DNA of 21,465 bases from CAYJPK01 sp964372035 (GCA_964372035.1 CAYJPK010000033.1:1-21465); one strand, 5' to 3'; shown: positions 1 through 8,119, counted from the stretch's first letter. Made by a program: numbers and translations. Notes: generated by a model not told the origin, from the sequence alone.

Positions 1-16
1 AGTATTGTCATTAGAG

Positions 17-37
17 GGTGGCTTAGCCACTTTTTTT
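17..37 (+). terminator. Probable intrinsic terminator overlapping the end of the RND permease gene
   Basis: The bases GTGGC (18-22) and GCCAC (26-30) form a 5-bp GC-rich stem with a 3-base loop, followed directly by seven T (31-37) on the plus strand; G17 can add a G-U pair. There is no T run on the minus-strand side, so it should stop transcripts arriving on the plus strand from a convergent gene left of the window. The loop is exactly the complement of the permease's TAA stop codon. The stem is short, so confidence is moderate. Confidence 0.5.
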
Positions 38-3000
38 AGATTTAAAATCATCAAAGATAATATAAAGTGCTGGCACAAGGGCAAGTGTAATTACAGTAGC
101 AAACACAATTCCAAAGGCAAGAGAAATTGCAACTGGTATCATCTGAACCGCTTGTTGTGATGTTTCTAACAACATAGGTGATAAGCCAATAAAGGTTGTT
201 AGCGTTGTTAACATAATTGGTCTAAAGCGACGAATACCAGCGAAATACATAGCGGTTCTAGCATCAGCACCTTTACGCATCTCCTTATTTGCAAAGTCAA
301 TTAGAACTAGTGAATCGTTAACTACTAGCCCACAAAGTGCAAGCACTCCTAAGAAGGATACAACACCAAGTGGGTGCCCCATAATATAGTGACCGCCAAT
401 AGCACCAATTATAGCAAATGGCACAGCTATCATAATAATAAATGGTTGAGTATAAGATTTAAACGGAATTGCAAGCAAAACATAAATAGCAAACATAACA
501 AAGAGTAAGCTTTGAATTAATGCGTCCATGCTATCATCAATATCTCTTAAGTTTCCACCCTTTGACCAAGTTAAGCCAGGGTAGCGTCCTACAAGCTCAA
601 GTAAAAAATCATTATTTAGCTCTTCATAAACAATGGCTGCTTCAGTACTAGGGTCTGATTTGGCTGATACTTGTAAGGTTTTTTGCCCCTCAATCCTGTA
701 GATTGAGCTTGGCACATTAGTTGCTTCGATTTGCACAATATCACGTAAAAAAACTTCCTCATTCTCTGGAGTTCTGATTACAAGGTTAACAAAGGAGCTT
801 TCATTTTCACGTTCTTTTTCTGGTAGCCTAAGTCTAACAGTTACTTCATCTCTTCCACGCTGTTGAGTTAAAACTGAAATTCCCTCAAAGGCAGAGCGAA
901 CTTGCTGGCTTACTTGTGATGATGTAAAGCCAAGCTTTTCACCAGTTGGCGAAATTTTAACGGTATATTCTTTAACAGTTTCAGAAGTTCCAGTTTCAAT
1001 TTCTGATAATATAGGGTAGTTTTCGAGCGCATCTGCTAAGTCTTCAGCAGCTTTTTGTAAAGTGTCATTATCCCTATGGGCAAGTCTAATGGTTAAATCC
1101 TTTCCAGAGCCTGCCATGCCTCTATTTGATTGGAAGCCAAAGCTTTCAGCATTTTTAATTACGCCAGTTTCTTGTCGCCAAAGACTTGTAACTTGCGAGG
1201 TCGTGAGTGGGCGGGTGTTTTCATCTGTTAAATAAATTCTACCACCAATGAATGTTCCACGTACACTAATATATACACCGCTTGCTAATTTTTCACCACC
1301 ATTTTCATTAATTACTTTTTGAGCAGCGTTGACAACACGCTCTTCAACCTCTCTTAATACTTTTTCAGAAGTTCCAGTTGGCATGTTAGTGAAAAAGTAA
1401 GCATAATCTTGATCTCCACTTTGCATAAAGCCCATTCTCATTCTGCCTGATACACTATATGAAGATGCAAAAGCTAGTAAGCAAAAACAAATAGTTACAA
1501 TAACATATCTATTATCATAGATTTTATAGATTAGCGGACCATAATATTTTTCAACTAGTTTAGTGAAAGCTGCACTAAATTTTCTTTGCCTCGCTGAAAT
1601 TCTAAAGGTCAAAGAATCTTTTTGTGGCGATGTTTCATGAGCTAAGTGGCAGGGTAGTACAAAAATACTTTCAATTAATGAGCATGCAAAAACTATCGTA
1701 ATAACAGGAACAATCGCCCCAAACATATTGCCCATTTGACCGGGTAAGAATATAATGGGTGTAAAAGCAACTATGTTTGTAAGCACGCTAAATACTACCG
1801 GTGTTACAATTTCTCTTGTACCTAAAACGGCTGCTTCAGCTCGGCTATAGCCTTTTCTTCGCCAAATATGGATATTTTCACCAACAACAATAGCATCATC
1901 AACTACAATTCCCAAGGTTAAAATAAAGGCAAACATTGTAATCATATTTACTGAAGAGCCATAAGGACTTAAGAATAAAAATGATCCTAAAATTGCTGTC
2001 GGAATTCCAAGGCTAACCCAAAAAGCTAATTTTGGCTGTAAGAAAATTGATAAACAAATAAAAACTAAAACAATACCTAACACAGCATTTTCAATCAACA
2101 TTTGCCCACGCTCTGCAAAATCATCAGCATAATTTGATTGAATTTTTAACTGTAAGCCGCCAGGAAGCCTTGTATTTAAATCTTCAATAACTTCTTGCGC
2201 TTCTCTTGCAACATCGGCTGGAGTCTGGTTGCCAGTACTTGAAACATCAATTAAAAGAGCCGCAGAATTATTATAGTTTGCCCAAGCTCTACTTTCAGTA
2301 AATGTTTCTTTAATATCTGCCATATCAGATAATAAAAGCCGTGAACCATCTGACGGGCTCAAAATAGCTATTTGTCCAAATTCTTGGGCATAATCTTTTC
2401 TATCATCAAAGTTAATTGTAATATCACCATGAACAGTTTCAATATCACCTGCACTTTGTTGAATAGAAGAATTTCTAATTGTTGAAGCAACTTCATCAAG
2501 GGTCAGCCCATACTTTCTCAAAGTGTTTTGGCTAATTTCAATTTGAATTTCACGGTCAAAATTATTATCAATATCAACTTGAGTAATATTTGGCTTTGCA
2601 ATTAACTCATCTTTTACAATTTCAGCCCATTCTTGCAAAAAAAGTACGTCATTTGAACCATAAATAATGATGGACATAACGTTAGTACTTCTTTTATTAA
2701 TGGTTACAACTGGAGTTTCTGCTTCGTCTGGAAAGCTTCTGATTCTCGTTACTTCGTTTTGAATATCTTGCAAAAACCTATCACGGTTTGCACCCTCAAT
2801 CATGGTGACTGAAACAGTTGCATAGCCATTATTACGTACTGTTGAAGATATTTCATCTACATTTTCAACATCACGTACATTTGATTCAACAACTTGCACC
2901 ATGCTCTTTTCCATTTCTTCTGGATTTGCACCCTCCAAGGTCAAGCTAATTGTAACAGTATCAGTTTCAACTGGTGGCATAATTTCTTGATGCATTGAGG

Positions 3001-3145
3001 ATAATAAAATACAACCACCAATTAACATTGAAAACATCAATAAATTTGCAGCAACAGTATTTTGCACCATCCAAGCAATAGGACCACGCCAAATTTTTTT
3101 GGAAGATAGTTTTTTTACTATTTTTTCAGATTTTTCGGATTGCAT
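23..3145 (-). CDS. RND efflux transporter inner-membrane permease (AcrB/HAE-like)
   Basis: A 1040-residue protein, the usual length for the proton-driven trimeric RND permeases of tripartite pumps. It has the twofold-repeated RND layout: a first membrane helix near residues 28-50, a periplasmic porter domain, a helix bundle near 350-500, then a second copy. The proton-relay motif of helix 4 is present as GIVVDDAIVVGEN, with D416-D417 matching the AcrB aspartate pair. The helix-10 segment reads GLVVNDSLVLIDF, so the AcrB-type lysine position is occupied by a polar residue, as in a distinct branch of RND pumps. The DD pair argues against the CzcA/CusA heavy-metal branch. The ATG lies 3 bases after the adaptor stop, and GAGGA in the adaptor's last codons is its ribosome site. 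Third gene of the pump operon; substrate not deducible. Confidence 0.93.
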   Translation of the reverse strand: MQSEKSEKIVKKLSSKKIWRGPIAWMVQNTVAANLLMFSMLIGGCILLSSMHQEIMPPVETDTVTISLTLEGANPEEMEKSMVQVVESNVRDVENVDEISSTVRNNGYATVSVTMIEGANRDRFLQDIQNEVTRIRSFPDEAETPVVTINKRSTNVMSIIIYGSNDVLFLQEWAEIVKDELIAKPNITQVDIDNNFDREIQIEISQNTLRKYGLTLDEVASTIRNSSIQQSAGDIETVHGDITINFDDRKDYAQEFGQIAILSPSDGSRLLLSDMADIKETFTESRAWANYNNSAALLIDVSSTGNQTPADVAREAQEVIEDLNTRLPGGLQLKIQSNYADDFAERGQMLIENAVLGIVLVFICLSIFLQPKLAFWVSLGIPTAILGSFLFLSPYGSSVNMITMFAFILTLGIVVDDAIVVGENIHIWRRKGYSRAEAAVLGTREIVTPVVFSVLTNIVAFTPIIFLPGQMGNMFGAIVPVITIVFACSLIESIFVLPCHLAHETSPQKDSLTFRISARQRKFSAAFTKLVEKYYGPLIYKIYDNRYVIVTICFCLLAFASSYSVSGRMRMGFMQSGDQDYAYFFTNMPTGTSEKVLREVEERVVNAAQKVINENGGEKLASGVYISVRGTFIGGRIYLTDENTRPLTTSQVTSLWRQETGVIKNAESFGFQSNRGMAGSGKDLTIRLAHRDNDTLQKAAEDLADALENYPILSEIETGTSETVKEYTVKISPTGEKLGFTSSQVSQQVRSAFEGISVLTQQRGRDEVTVRLRLPEKERENESSFVNLVIRTPENEEVFLRDIVQIEATNVPSSIYRIEGQKTLQVSAKSDPSTEAAIVYEELNNDFLLELVGRYPGLTWSKGGNLRDIDDSMDALIQSLLFVMFAIYVLLAIPFKSYTQPFIIMIAVPFAIIGAIGGHYIMGHPLGVVSFLGVLALCGLVVNDSLVLIDFANKEMRKGADARTAMYFAGIRRFRPIMLTTLTTFIGLSPMLLETSQQAVQMIPVAISLAFGIVFATVITLALVPALYIIFDDFKSKKSG

Positions 3146-3148
3146 GCT

Positions 3149-4645
3149 TTATTCCTCATTTGCCTGTTTTGCATTTTGAGAATTTTGCATGTCCTTAGGA
3201 CGTTGAGAATTTTGAGGACGCTTTGGCATTTCACCATTTTCACCGTCTTTCATCATTTGTCCTCTTCGCTTTTTCATTTCTTCCATGCGTTTTTGCATTT
3301 GCGGGCTATTCATATCAGGTTTTTGTCCATCTTTAGGCATTTTTCCGTTTTGCATGTTAGGATTGTTTTGTGTATTAGGGCGCATCATGCTCTTGCCACC
3401 TTGCATTTTTGCCCTTTCTTGTTGTATTTTTTCACGTCTTATTTTTTCTTGTTCTTCCTGTTTTATCTTTTCTTCTTCTGATAAGTTTATAATAGTAGGC
3501 TTAACTACTAAATTTTCAACAGGGTTATTGATGTCAGAATGTAAGACAAGTGAATTATTTTTTAAGGCAGATTCTCTAATATAAACATTATTTCCATCAC
3601 TCCAAACAATCTCAACTTTTTGATATTTTAGTTTATTATCTTCCGTAATTAACCAAATATTTTCGTTATTATAAACTGATTGTCGTGGTAGCTGAACAAC
3701 ATCATTATAAGTACCAGCTAAAATACGAACATTAATTTGGTCACCCAAAAGTAAAGGAACCCTTTTGTTATTTTCAGCAGTTGCAAGCGGATCTTCAATG
3801 CTAATGATAATTTTGCCCATGCGTGATTCTGTAGTTAATGCGCTAACCACTTGCTCAAGCTTGCCTTGCCATTTTTCGCCAAAATTAGTTGTAATTTCAA
3901 TAGGAATATCCTTACTTTTATAGCTTAAAAGCTGATTATTGTATAAAGCATCAACTGGAATTGCTACGTCTGCTAAATATTTTTCAATAGAAACAAGTTC
4001 AGCTAGTTCGCCACCAGTAGAAATATGCTGACCAACAGAAACTGCACGACTTAAGACTAAAGCGTCAAAAGGTGCTTTTATTTCTGTTTCCTCTAAATCA
4101 TACTGTGCATCTAAAAGATTTGCTTCAGCAATTGCTAAATCAGCAAGTACTTGATCTAATTGTGGTTTTCTTAAAGTTAATTCAGTATGTAACTTATTTG
4201 AAACGACAGTGTTTGACATTTTTTTTAGTTCTTTAAGTTCTTCTTGAACAATTTTTTGATGTCCAAGCTCCAAGCTATAATCTGCCTTAACCTTTGCAAG
4301 TGTTGCCTCAAGCTTTCTAACCTCATTTTGATAATCACGTTTTTCAAGCGATACTAAGATATCGCCTTTTTTTATAATTGCACCAGCTTCAAAATCTTCT
4401 GATAAACTTTCAGCTGTCCCAGAAACTTCACTTTGTAAGCTAATGCTTTGATATGGTATTAAAGTTGCGATTGTATCAATATAGATTGGCACTGAACCAG
4501 TTTTTACTTGATAAACAGAAGCCGCAGGTGCCATGCTTGGAAGTTTACCACGCCTTGGCTTTGGTCTATTAGCTAAATTATATGCGATTACACTAAGTGA
4601 AATTAAAATAATTACAGCACAGATTAATAGTTTTCCAATTTTCAT
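3149..4645 (-). CDS. RND pump periplasmic adaptor (membrane fusion protein) with Met/Gln-rich C-terminal tail
   Basis: A 498-residue HlyD/AcrA-type adaptor that would bridge the permease and the outer-membrane channel. An N-terminal membrane anchor covers about residues 5-23. A lipoyl-like half follows (about 60-105), then an alpha-helical hairpin (about 102-185), the second lipoyl half with APFDALVLSR (191-200), and beta-barrel and membrane-proximal domains to about 388. The last 110 residues are unusual: a charged EEKIKQEEQEKIRREK helix, then a low-complexity segment rich in Met, Gln, Asn, Lys and Pro, with 13 methionines between 414 and 486. Typical adaptors of this family end near 360-400 residues. 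The ATG overlaps the channel gene's TGA by 4 bases (ATGA), and AGGAG inside the channel gene is a good ribosome site. The adaptor assignment is firm; the tail's role is unknown. Confidence 0.92.
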   Translation of the reverse strand: MKIGKLLICAVIILISLSVIAYNLANRPKPRRGKLPSMAPAASVYQVKTGSVPIYIDTIATLIPYQSISLQSEVSGTAESLSEDFEAGAIIKKGDILVSLEKRDYQNEVRKLEATLAKVKADYSLELGHQKIVQEELKELKKMSNTVVSNKLHTELTLRKPQLDQVLADLAIAEANLLDAQYDLEETEIKAPFDALVLSRAVSVGQHISTGGELAELVSIEKYLADVAIPVDALYNNQLLSYKSKDIPIEITTNFGEKWQGKLEQVVSALTTESRMGKIIISIEDPLATAENNKRVPLLLGDQINVRILAGTYNDVVQLPRQSVYNNENIWLITEDNKLKYQKVEIVWSDGNNVYIRESALKNNSLVLHSDINNPVENLVVKPTIINLSEEEKIKQEEQEKIRREKIQQERAKMQGGKSMMRPNTQNNPNMQNGKMPKDGQKPDMNSPQMQKRMEEMKKRRGQMMKDGENGEMPKRPQNSQRPKDMQNSQNAKQANEE

Positions 4646-6042
4646 AAATTAACTCCTAAAGATTTATAGAGACTTACCCTTAATTTTAAGAGTTCTGCTT
4701 TTTCATTTAACAAAGTTTTTTGCATGTTTTGAACTGCTTGCAACTGAATAATATAGCGTAAAAATGTTTCTTGCCCTAAAATGTATCTTGTTTCAGATTC
4801 TTTTAAAGCTGCTCTTTGAAATGCGTACTGTTCATGCAGGTTTGTAATATATTCAATTTGTGCAATTTCTGACATCAGAGCTGTATTAACTTCATCTAAG
4901 GCTTGGGAAACAGTTTTTACATAATTAATTGCTGCTTCTTGTGTGATGGCATCTTGTCTTTTAGCCTCGGCTGATTTACTCCCAGCATCAAAAATTACAC
5001 CGCTAATAGCACTAGTTATTGTGGTAGCCCAGTTGTTAAGTAGTCCAGCAATTGTTGGTAAACTCGTTGCGTGAGAAATACTAAGTGTGATGTCAGGTAA
5101 ATATGCTAAATTTGCAATTGCTAAATTCTTATCAGCCGCTAAAAGCCTGTATTTTGCGGCGCGTATATCAGGGCGACTAGCAATTAAATCAGCTGGAATA
5201 CCTGTTTGCGGAAGTGGAGGTAAATGCGGTAAATTTTTTTCTTTTATTTTTAAATCATAAGTAGGTAATTCTCCGCATAATATTGCAAGGCTAGCTAAAA
5301 GCTGTCTTTCTTGTTCAAGCAATATTGGCTTGCGTGAATTGGCTTGAACAAGTTGTTCCTTTTGTTGAATGACATCTAGGCTTGTGGCTTGTCCGTATTT
5401 ATAACGAATTTCTTGAGATTTAACCATTGATGCATTTAGTTCTTTTTGCTCTTCTAAAATCCTAAGTTCTGTACGTGTTGCTAATAAATCAATATAATTA
5501 TTTGTTATATTAGATGAAATTGAAAGAACTGTCGTTAGTAAATCCTCTTCAGTAGCTTTGTAACTGTAATCACTCGCCTTAGCTCTTGCGGCAACTTTGC
5601 CCCATAAATCAACTTCATATGAAAGATTTAAACTTAAACCAAAACTTTTACTCTCGTTGCTAACTCTAGATGTTTCATTCTGATTAGCATAATTGGAAAA
5701 ATTGTTGTTTACTCTTGCAGTAAGTGATGGAAATAATGATGATTGCGATTGTTCTAAATTAGCTTCACTTTGCATTAACCGCGTGTAAGCTATCTGTAAA
5801 TCATAGTTACCAGTATCTTTATTTTCGCCAAATAATGAAGATAGAGCCTTGTCTTGGATTTTATCTAGCTCACTACTTTTAAAGGCTTTCCACCAGTGAA
5901 TGCCATCAATGATTTGCTCTCCACCTGGTGCTTGATAGTTTGTAGGAAATTCAATTTCTTCTGGAGCATAAGTAGTATCAATATTAGCACACGCTTGTAA
6001 GAAAAAAATAGAAATAATAAAAATAAAATAAATTTTTTGCAT
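4642..6042 (-). CDS. Outer-membrane efflux lipoprotein of the TolC/NodT family
   Basis: A 466-residue outer-membrane channel subunit for the pump. The N-terminus has a short lipoprotein signal ending in lipobox LQAC, so C18 would be acylated. Two repeated outer-membrane-efflux halves follow, with long heptad-rich helices (LMQSEANLEQSQSSLFPSLT near 110; LRAAKYRLLAADKNLAIA-like near 290). The phrase AASRPDIRAA-like, here IASRPDIRAAKYRL, is typical of the NodT family, as is the end SLYKSLG. First gene of the minus-strand pump operon. Its ATG has AAAGG about 6 bases upstream. It overlaps the adaptor gene by 4 bases, so translation is probably coupled. Confidence 0.92.
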   Translation of the reverse strand: MQKIYFIFIISIFFLQACANIDTTYAPEEIEFPTNYQAPGGEQIIDGIHWWKAFKSSELDKIQDKALSSLFGENKDTGNYDLQIAYTRLMQSEANLEQSQSSLFPSLTARVNNNFSNYANQNETSRVSNESKSFGLSLNLSYEVDLWGKVAARAKASDYSYKATEEDLLTTVLSISSNITNNYIDLLATRTELRILEEQKELNASMVKSQEIRYKYGQATSLDVIQQKEQLVQANSRKPILLEQERQLLASLAILCGELPTYDLKIKEKNLPHLPPLPQTGIPADLIASRPDIRAAKYRLLAADKNLAIANLAYLPDITLSISHATSLPTIAGLLNNWATTITSAISGVIFDAGSKSAEAKRQDAITQEAAINYVKTVSQALDEVNTALMSEIAQIEYITNLHEQYAFQRAALKESETRYILGQETFLRYIIQLQAVQNMQKTLLNEKAELLKLRVSLYKSLGVNL

Positions 6043-6392
6043 AATTTGCCTTTATTAAGTTAACCCAAAAATAAAACTGTTTCATAATGAACTATAATGT
6101 TAAATAGCAGGGTGGTTCAGCAAATAATATGCCACCAAGCCTTTTATAATTATATTCTGTGAGATTTTTTTAACTGTTTTAGTTAGAGTTGTAAATAAAA
6201 TTCGACAGATAGTACTTTATTTTATTAAAATAATATTCTTAATTAAATAAAAATTTTATCTCTTATAAATGATATATTTTTTAAAAGTGTGTGCATTTTT
6301 AAAGTTAAAATGTCAAAAAAATATACAATTAAATGTGATATGTATAAAAATTTTACAATGAGCTTTACATAATTTTTTTATTCTTTTTATAC
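6043..6392. other. AT-rich divergent intergenic region between pump and zinc operons
   Basis: About 350 bases with no credible gene on either strand. It must hold the pump operon promoter (minus strand), but I could not find a convincing -35/-10 pair. The only structure noted is a weak inverted repeat GGTGG (6111-6115) / CCACC (6132-6136), which would lie in the pump transcript leader. The rest is mainly runs of A and T. Confidence 0.5.
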
Positions 6393-6422
6393 TTGACAAA
6401 TAATACTTGCTTATGCAAGAAT
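6393..6422 (+). promoter_or_regulatory. Putative promoter of the zinc-uptake operon
   Basis: A perfect -35 hexamer TTGACA (6393-6398) is followed after 18 bases by AAGAAT (6417-6422), a 4-of-6 match to the -10 consensus. The distance to the regulator's ATG at 6456 is reasonable. Inverted repeats cover the -10 and start region, which would suit repression by the gene's own Fur-family product. The -10 choice is uncertain. Confidence 0.45.
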
Positions 6423-6445
6423 TGCGAGTAATTCGCAAATTGCAA
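6406..6445. promoter_or_regulatory. Candidate operator: clustered TTGC/GCAA inverted repeats
   Basis: Within 40 bases there are nested palindromes: CTTGC-N4-GCAAG (6406-6419), TTGCGA-N5-TCGCAA (6422-6438), GCAA-A-TTGC (6435-6443) and TTGCAA (6440-6445). They overlap the probable -10 and start region of the zinc operon. Fur-family regulators bind AT-rich dyads in this position, so the zinc-responsive regulator encoded just downstream is the obvious candidate. That is inferred from position; the motif does not match a Fur or Zur box I can recite. Confidence 0.45.
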
Positions 6446-6455
6446 GGTGTTAAAT

Positions 6456-6875
6456 ATGTCAAAATATGAAACAGAACAAAGAAACATGCTTTTGGAACTA
6501 TTTAAAAATAGTGACCATCAGTCCTTATCTGCAAATGATATTCTAAAGCATTTTACTGATGAAAAAATAAGTATTAGCGCTATTTATAGAAATCTAAAGC
6601 AGATGGAGCATGATGGATTAATTTGTAAGGTTAATACGAAAGGTCGCTCCGAAGCTTTATATCACTATGTAAATCCGCATAGTTGCGTTGGTATTATCCA
6701 TTTAATCTGCCAAAATTGTGAAAATACATATCATGTAAACCGCCATGTTTCTGCTATGATATTTAATATGGCTAGTGATGAATTTAATTTTAGTATAACT
6801 AGTACTGGCACTTTTTTATATGGTTTGTGTAACAGGTGCCAAACAACAAATAACAAGGAAAAAATGTATGAATAA
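6456..6875 (+). CDS. Fur-family transcriptional regulator, probably Zur-like
   Basis: A 139-residue Fur-family protein and first gene of the zinc operon. It probably represses that operon when zinc is plentiful. The N-terminal half is a winged helix with the recognition segment SISAIYRNLKQMEHDGLI (about 39-56). The C-terminal half has the structural-zinc pairs C85-x2-C88 and C125-x2-C128, plus H82 and H93 as possible sensor ligands. The ATG at 6456 is preferred because AAGG (6444-6447) lies 8 bases upstream; an in-frame GTG at 6447 overlaps that site. The stop overlaps the start of the binding-protein gene by 8 bases, implying coupled translation. Zinc specificity is inferred from the neighbours; Fur, Mur or PerR-type sensing cannot be excluded from sequence alone. 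Confidence 0.85.
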   Translation: MSKYETEQRNMLLELFKNSDHQSLSANDILKHFTDEKISISAIYRNLKQMEHDGLICKVNTKGRSEALYHYVNPHSCVGIIHLICQNCENTYHVNRHVSAMIFNMASDEFNFSITSTGTFLYGLCNRCQTTNNKEKMYE

Positions 6876-8067
6876 AAGACAGTTGCTATCCTGTATGTTG
6901 GTATTTGCACTGATGTTAGGCGTTTTTACAAATATAAGCTATGCAAAGAAAGATAATAAAATTGATATTGTTGCTACTTCATTTCATGAATTTGATTGGC
7001 TTTCGCAAATTATAAAGGGTAAAGAGGATAAATTTTCACTACATTTACTACTTGATAATGGCATTGATTTGCATAGTTATCAGCCAAGTGTACAAGATGT
7101 GGCATTAATCTCTTCAGCTGATTTGTTTACTCATAATGGTGGTGTTTCAGATTCTTGGGTGTCAGATGTGGCTAGTAAATCTTTAAACCCAGATTTGGTT
7201 GTAATTAATGTTATGCAAAAACTCGGTGATAAGGTTAAGATGGAAGTTGANNNNNNNNNNNNNNNNNNNNNNNNNNNNNNNNNNNNNNNNNNNNNNNNNN
7301 NNNNNNNNNNNNNNNNNNNNNNNNNNNNNNNNNNNNNNNNNNNNNNNNNNCATGACCATGATAAGCACCATGACCATGACAAACATCACGACCATGACAA
7401 ACATCATGACCATGATAAGCACCATGACCATGACAAACATCATGACCATGACAAACATCATGACCATGATAAGCACCATGACCATGATAAGAAAGAGCAT
7501 AATCACGGACATATCCAACACGTAAATGGTCATCCAGATGAACATATTTGGCTTTCACTTGAGAATGCTGAAGAAGTGTGTGAAATACTAACACAGGAAA
7601 TTTCTAAGCTTGATCCAGCAAACAGGGCTGTATATGAAAAAAATGCTCAGCTATATATAGAAAAACTTGAAGAATTAGATGACAAATTTGAAAAAGCTAT
7701 TAAAAATTCAACACAGAGAACCTTAGTTTTTGCTGACAGATTTCCTTTTCTATACCTTATGAGTGATTATGGTATAAAATATTATGCCGCATTTCAAGGT
7801 TGTTCTGCTGAAACCGAGGCAAGCTTTGAAACAGTTTCTTTTCTAACAAAAAAAGTGAATGAAAATGATGTAAATTATGTGATGATTATTGATAATGGTT
7901 TAGAAAAACTTGCGTCAACAATTATTAATAATAGCCAGAGAAAAGATGCTCAAATTTTAACGCTTAACTCTATTCAATCTATAACAAAAGAAGATATTAA
8001 AAATGGAAAAGCTTATCTTTCCATTATGGAAGATAATTTAAAAGTTTTAGAAAAAGCCTTGCAATAA
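6868..8067 (+). CDS. znuA: Zinc ABC transporter substrate-binding protein (ZnuA-type) with His/Asp repeat; contains assembly gap
   Basis: A periplasmic metal-binding protein of the cluster A-I family that would hand zinc to the adjacent permease. The signal peptide covers about residues 1-26 (cleavage after SYA). H69 in GIDLHS is the first expected ligand. A low-complexity loop follows, interrupted by the 100-N gap and then eight HDHDKH units, and it ends at H226 in DEHIWLS, the second expected ligand. The usual third His position reads ADRFPFLYLM, followed by GCSAETEASFE, so that ligand is missing and a Cys/Glu-containing motif is present instead. The ATG at 6868 has AAGGA 8 bases upstream and gives a clean signal peptide; longer starts run into the regulator gene. 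The frame is continuous only if the true gap length is congruent to 100 modulo 3. Residue numbers after the gap are nominal. Confidence 0.88.
   Translation: MNKRQLLSCMLVFALMLGVFTNISYAKKDNKIDIVATSFHEFDWLSQIIKGKEDKFSLHLLLDNGIDLHSYQPSVQDVALISSADLFTHNGGVSDSWVSDVASKSLNPDLVVINVMQKLGDKVKMEVXXXXXXXXXXXXXXXXXXXXXXXXXXXXXXXXXXHDHDKHHDHDKHHDHDKHHDHDKHHDHDKHHDHDKHHDHDKHHDHDKKEHNHGHIQHVNGHPDEHIWLSLENAEEVCEILTQEISKLDPANRAVYEKNAQLYIEKLEELDDKFEKAIKNSTQRTLVFADRFPFLYLMSDYGIKYYAAFQGCSAETEASFETVSFLTKKVNENDVNYVMIIDNGLEKLASTIINNSQRKDAQILTLNSIQSITKEDIKNGKAYLSIMEDNLKVLEKALQ
7251..7350. other. Assembly gap of 100 N inside znuA
   Basis: Exactly 100 undetermined bases lie where the binding protein's His-rich loop begins. 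A round 100 is a common placeholder for a gap of unknown size. The tandem repeat directly to its right is the likely cause of the assembly break, so the true number of repeat units is unknown. Confidence 0.97.
7351..7494 (+). repeat. 18-bp tandem repeat encoding HDHDKH units
   Basis: Eight consecutive 18-base units, the last diverged, encode HDHDKH seven times and then HDHDKK. Two unit types occur: A (catgaccatgataagcac) and B (catgaccatgacaaacat). Their order is A B B A B B A A', with one C/T variant in the first B-B pair, giving a 54-base higher-order period. The array abuts the N gap, so it probably extends leftward. His/Asp-rich loops in ZnuA-type proteins are thought to gather or buffer zinc in the periplasm. 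Confidence 0.95.
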
Positions 8068-8077
8068 CTTATTTTTA

Positions 8078-8119
8078 CATTCTGAGTTTTTAAGATTTTT
8101 AAGTTAAAGGCTCAGAATG
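8078..8119 (+). promoter_or_regulatory. Intercistronic hairpin between znuA and znuC
   Basis: CATTCTGAG (8078-8086) and CTCAGAATG (8111-8119) are a perfect 9-bp inverted repeat. Pairing continues inward for seven more pairs, two of them G-U, leaving a loop of about 10 bases (8094-8103). No T run follows, so it is not a simple terminator. Its 3' arm includes AAAGG, the nearest ribosome-site-like sequence before znuC. It could lower translation of the ATPase gene relative to the binding protein, or protect the znuA message 3' end. Confidence 0.6.

Noticed and set aside
23..3145. Assignment of the pump as a CzcA/CusA heavy-metal exporter because a zinc operon is adjacent
   Set aside because: The helix-4 motif has the Asp-Asp pair of drug-type pumps, and the pump is divergent from, not part of, the zinc operon.
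3140..3584. Plus-strand open frames opposite the adaptor tail, rich in Phe, Leu, His and Cys
   Set aside because: They are the antisense image of the low-complexity Lys/Met/Gln tail, which lacks stop codons on the other strand. No ribosome site and no recognisable domain.
6111..6136. GGTGG/CCACC hairpin as an attenuator of the pump operon
   Set aside because: The stem is five base pairs with a 16-base loop and no T run on either side; it is too weak to call.
7351..7494. Possible CRISPR or minisatellite-type array
   Set aside because: The units are adjacent 18-mers without spacers and encode an in-frame HDHDKH repeat within a ZnuA-type gene.
7131..7594. Several open frames on both strands through the His repeat and the N gap
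   Set aside because: The 18-base repeat has no stop codon in several frames and the Ns translate as X, so long frames arise automatically. Only the ZnuA frame has flanking family motifs.
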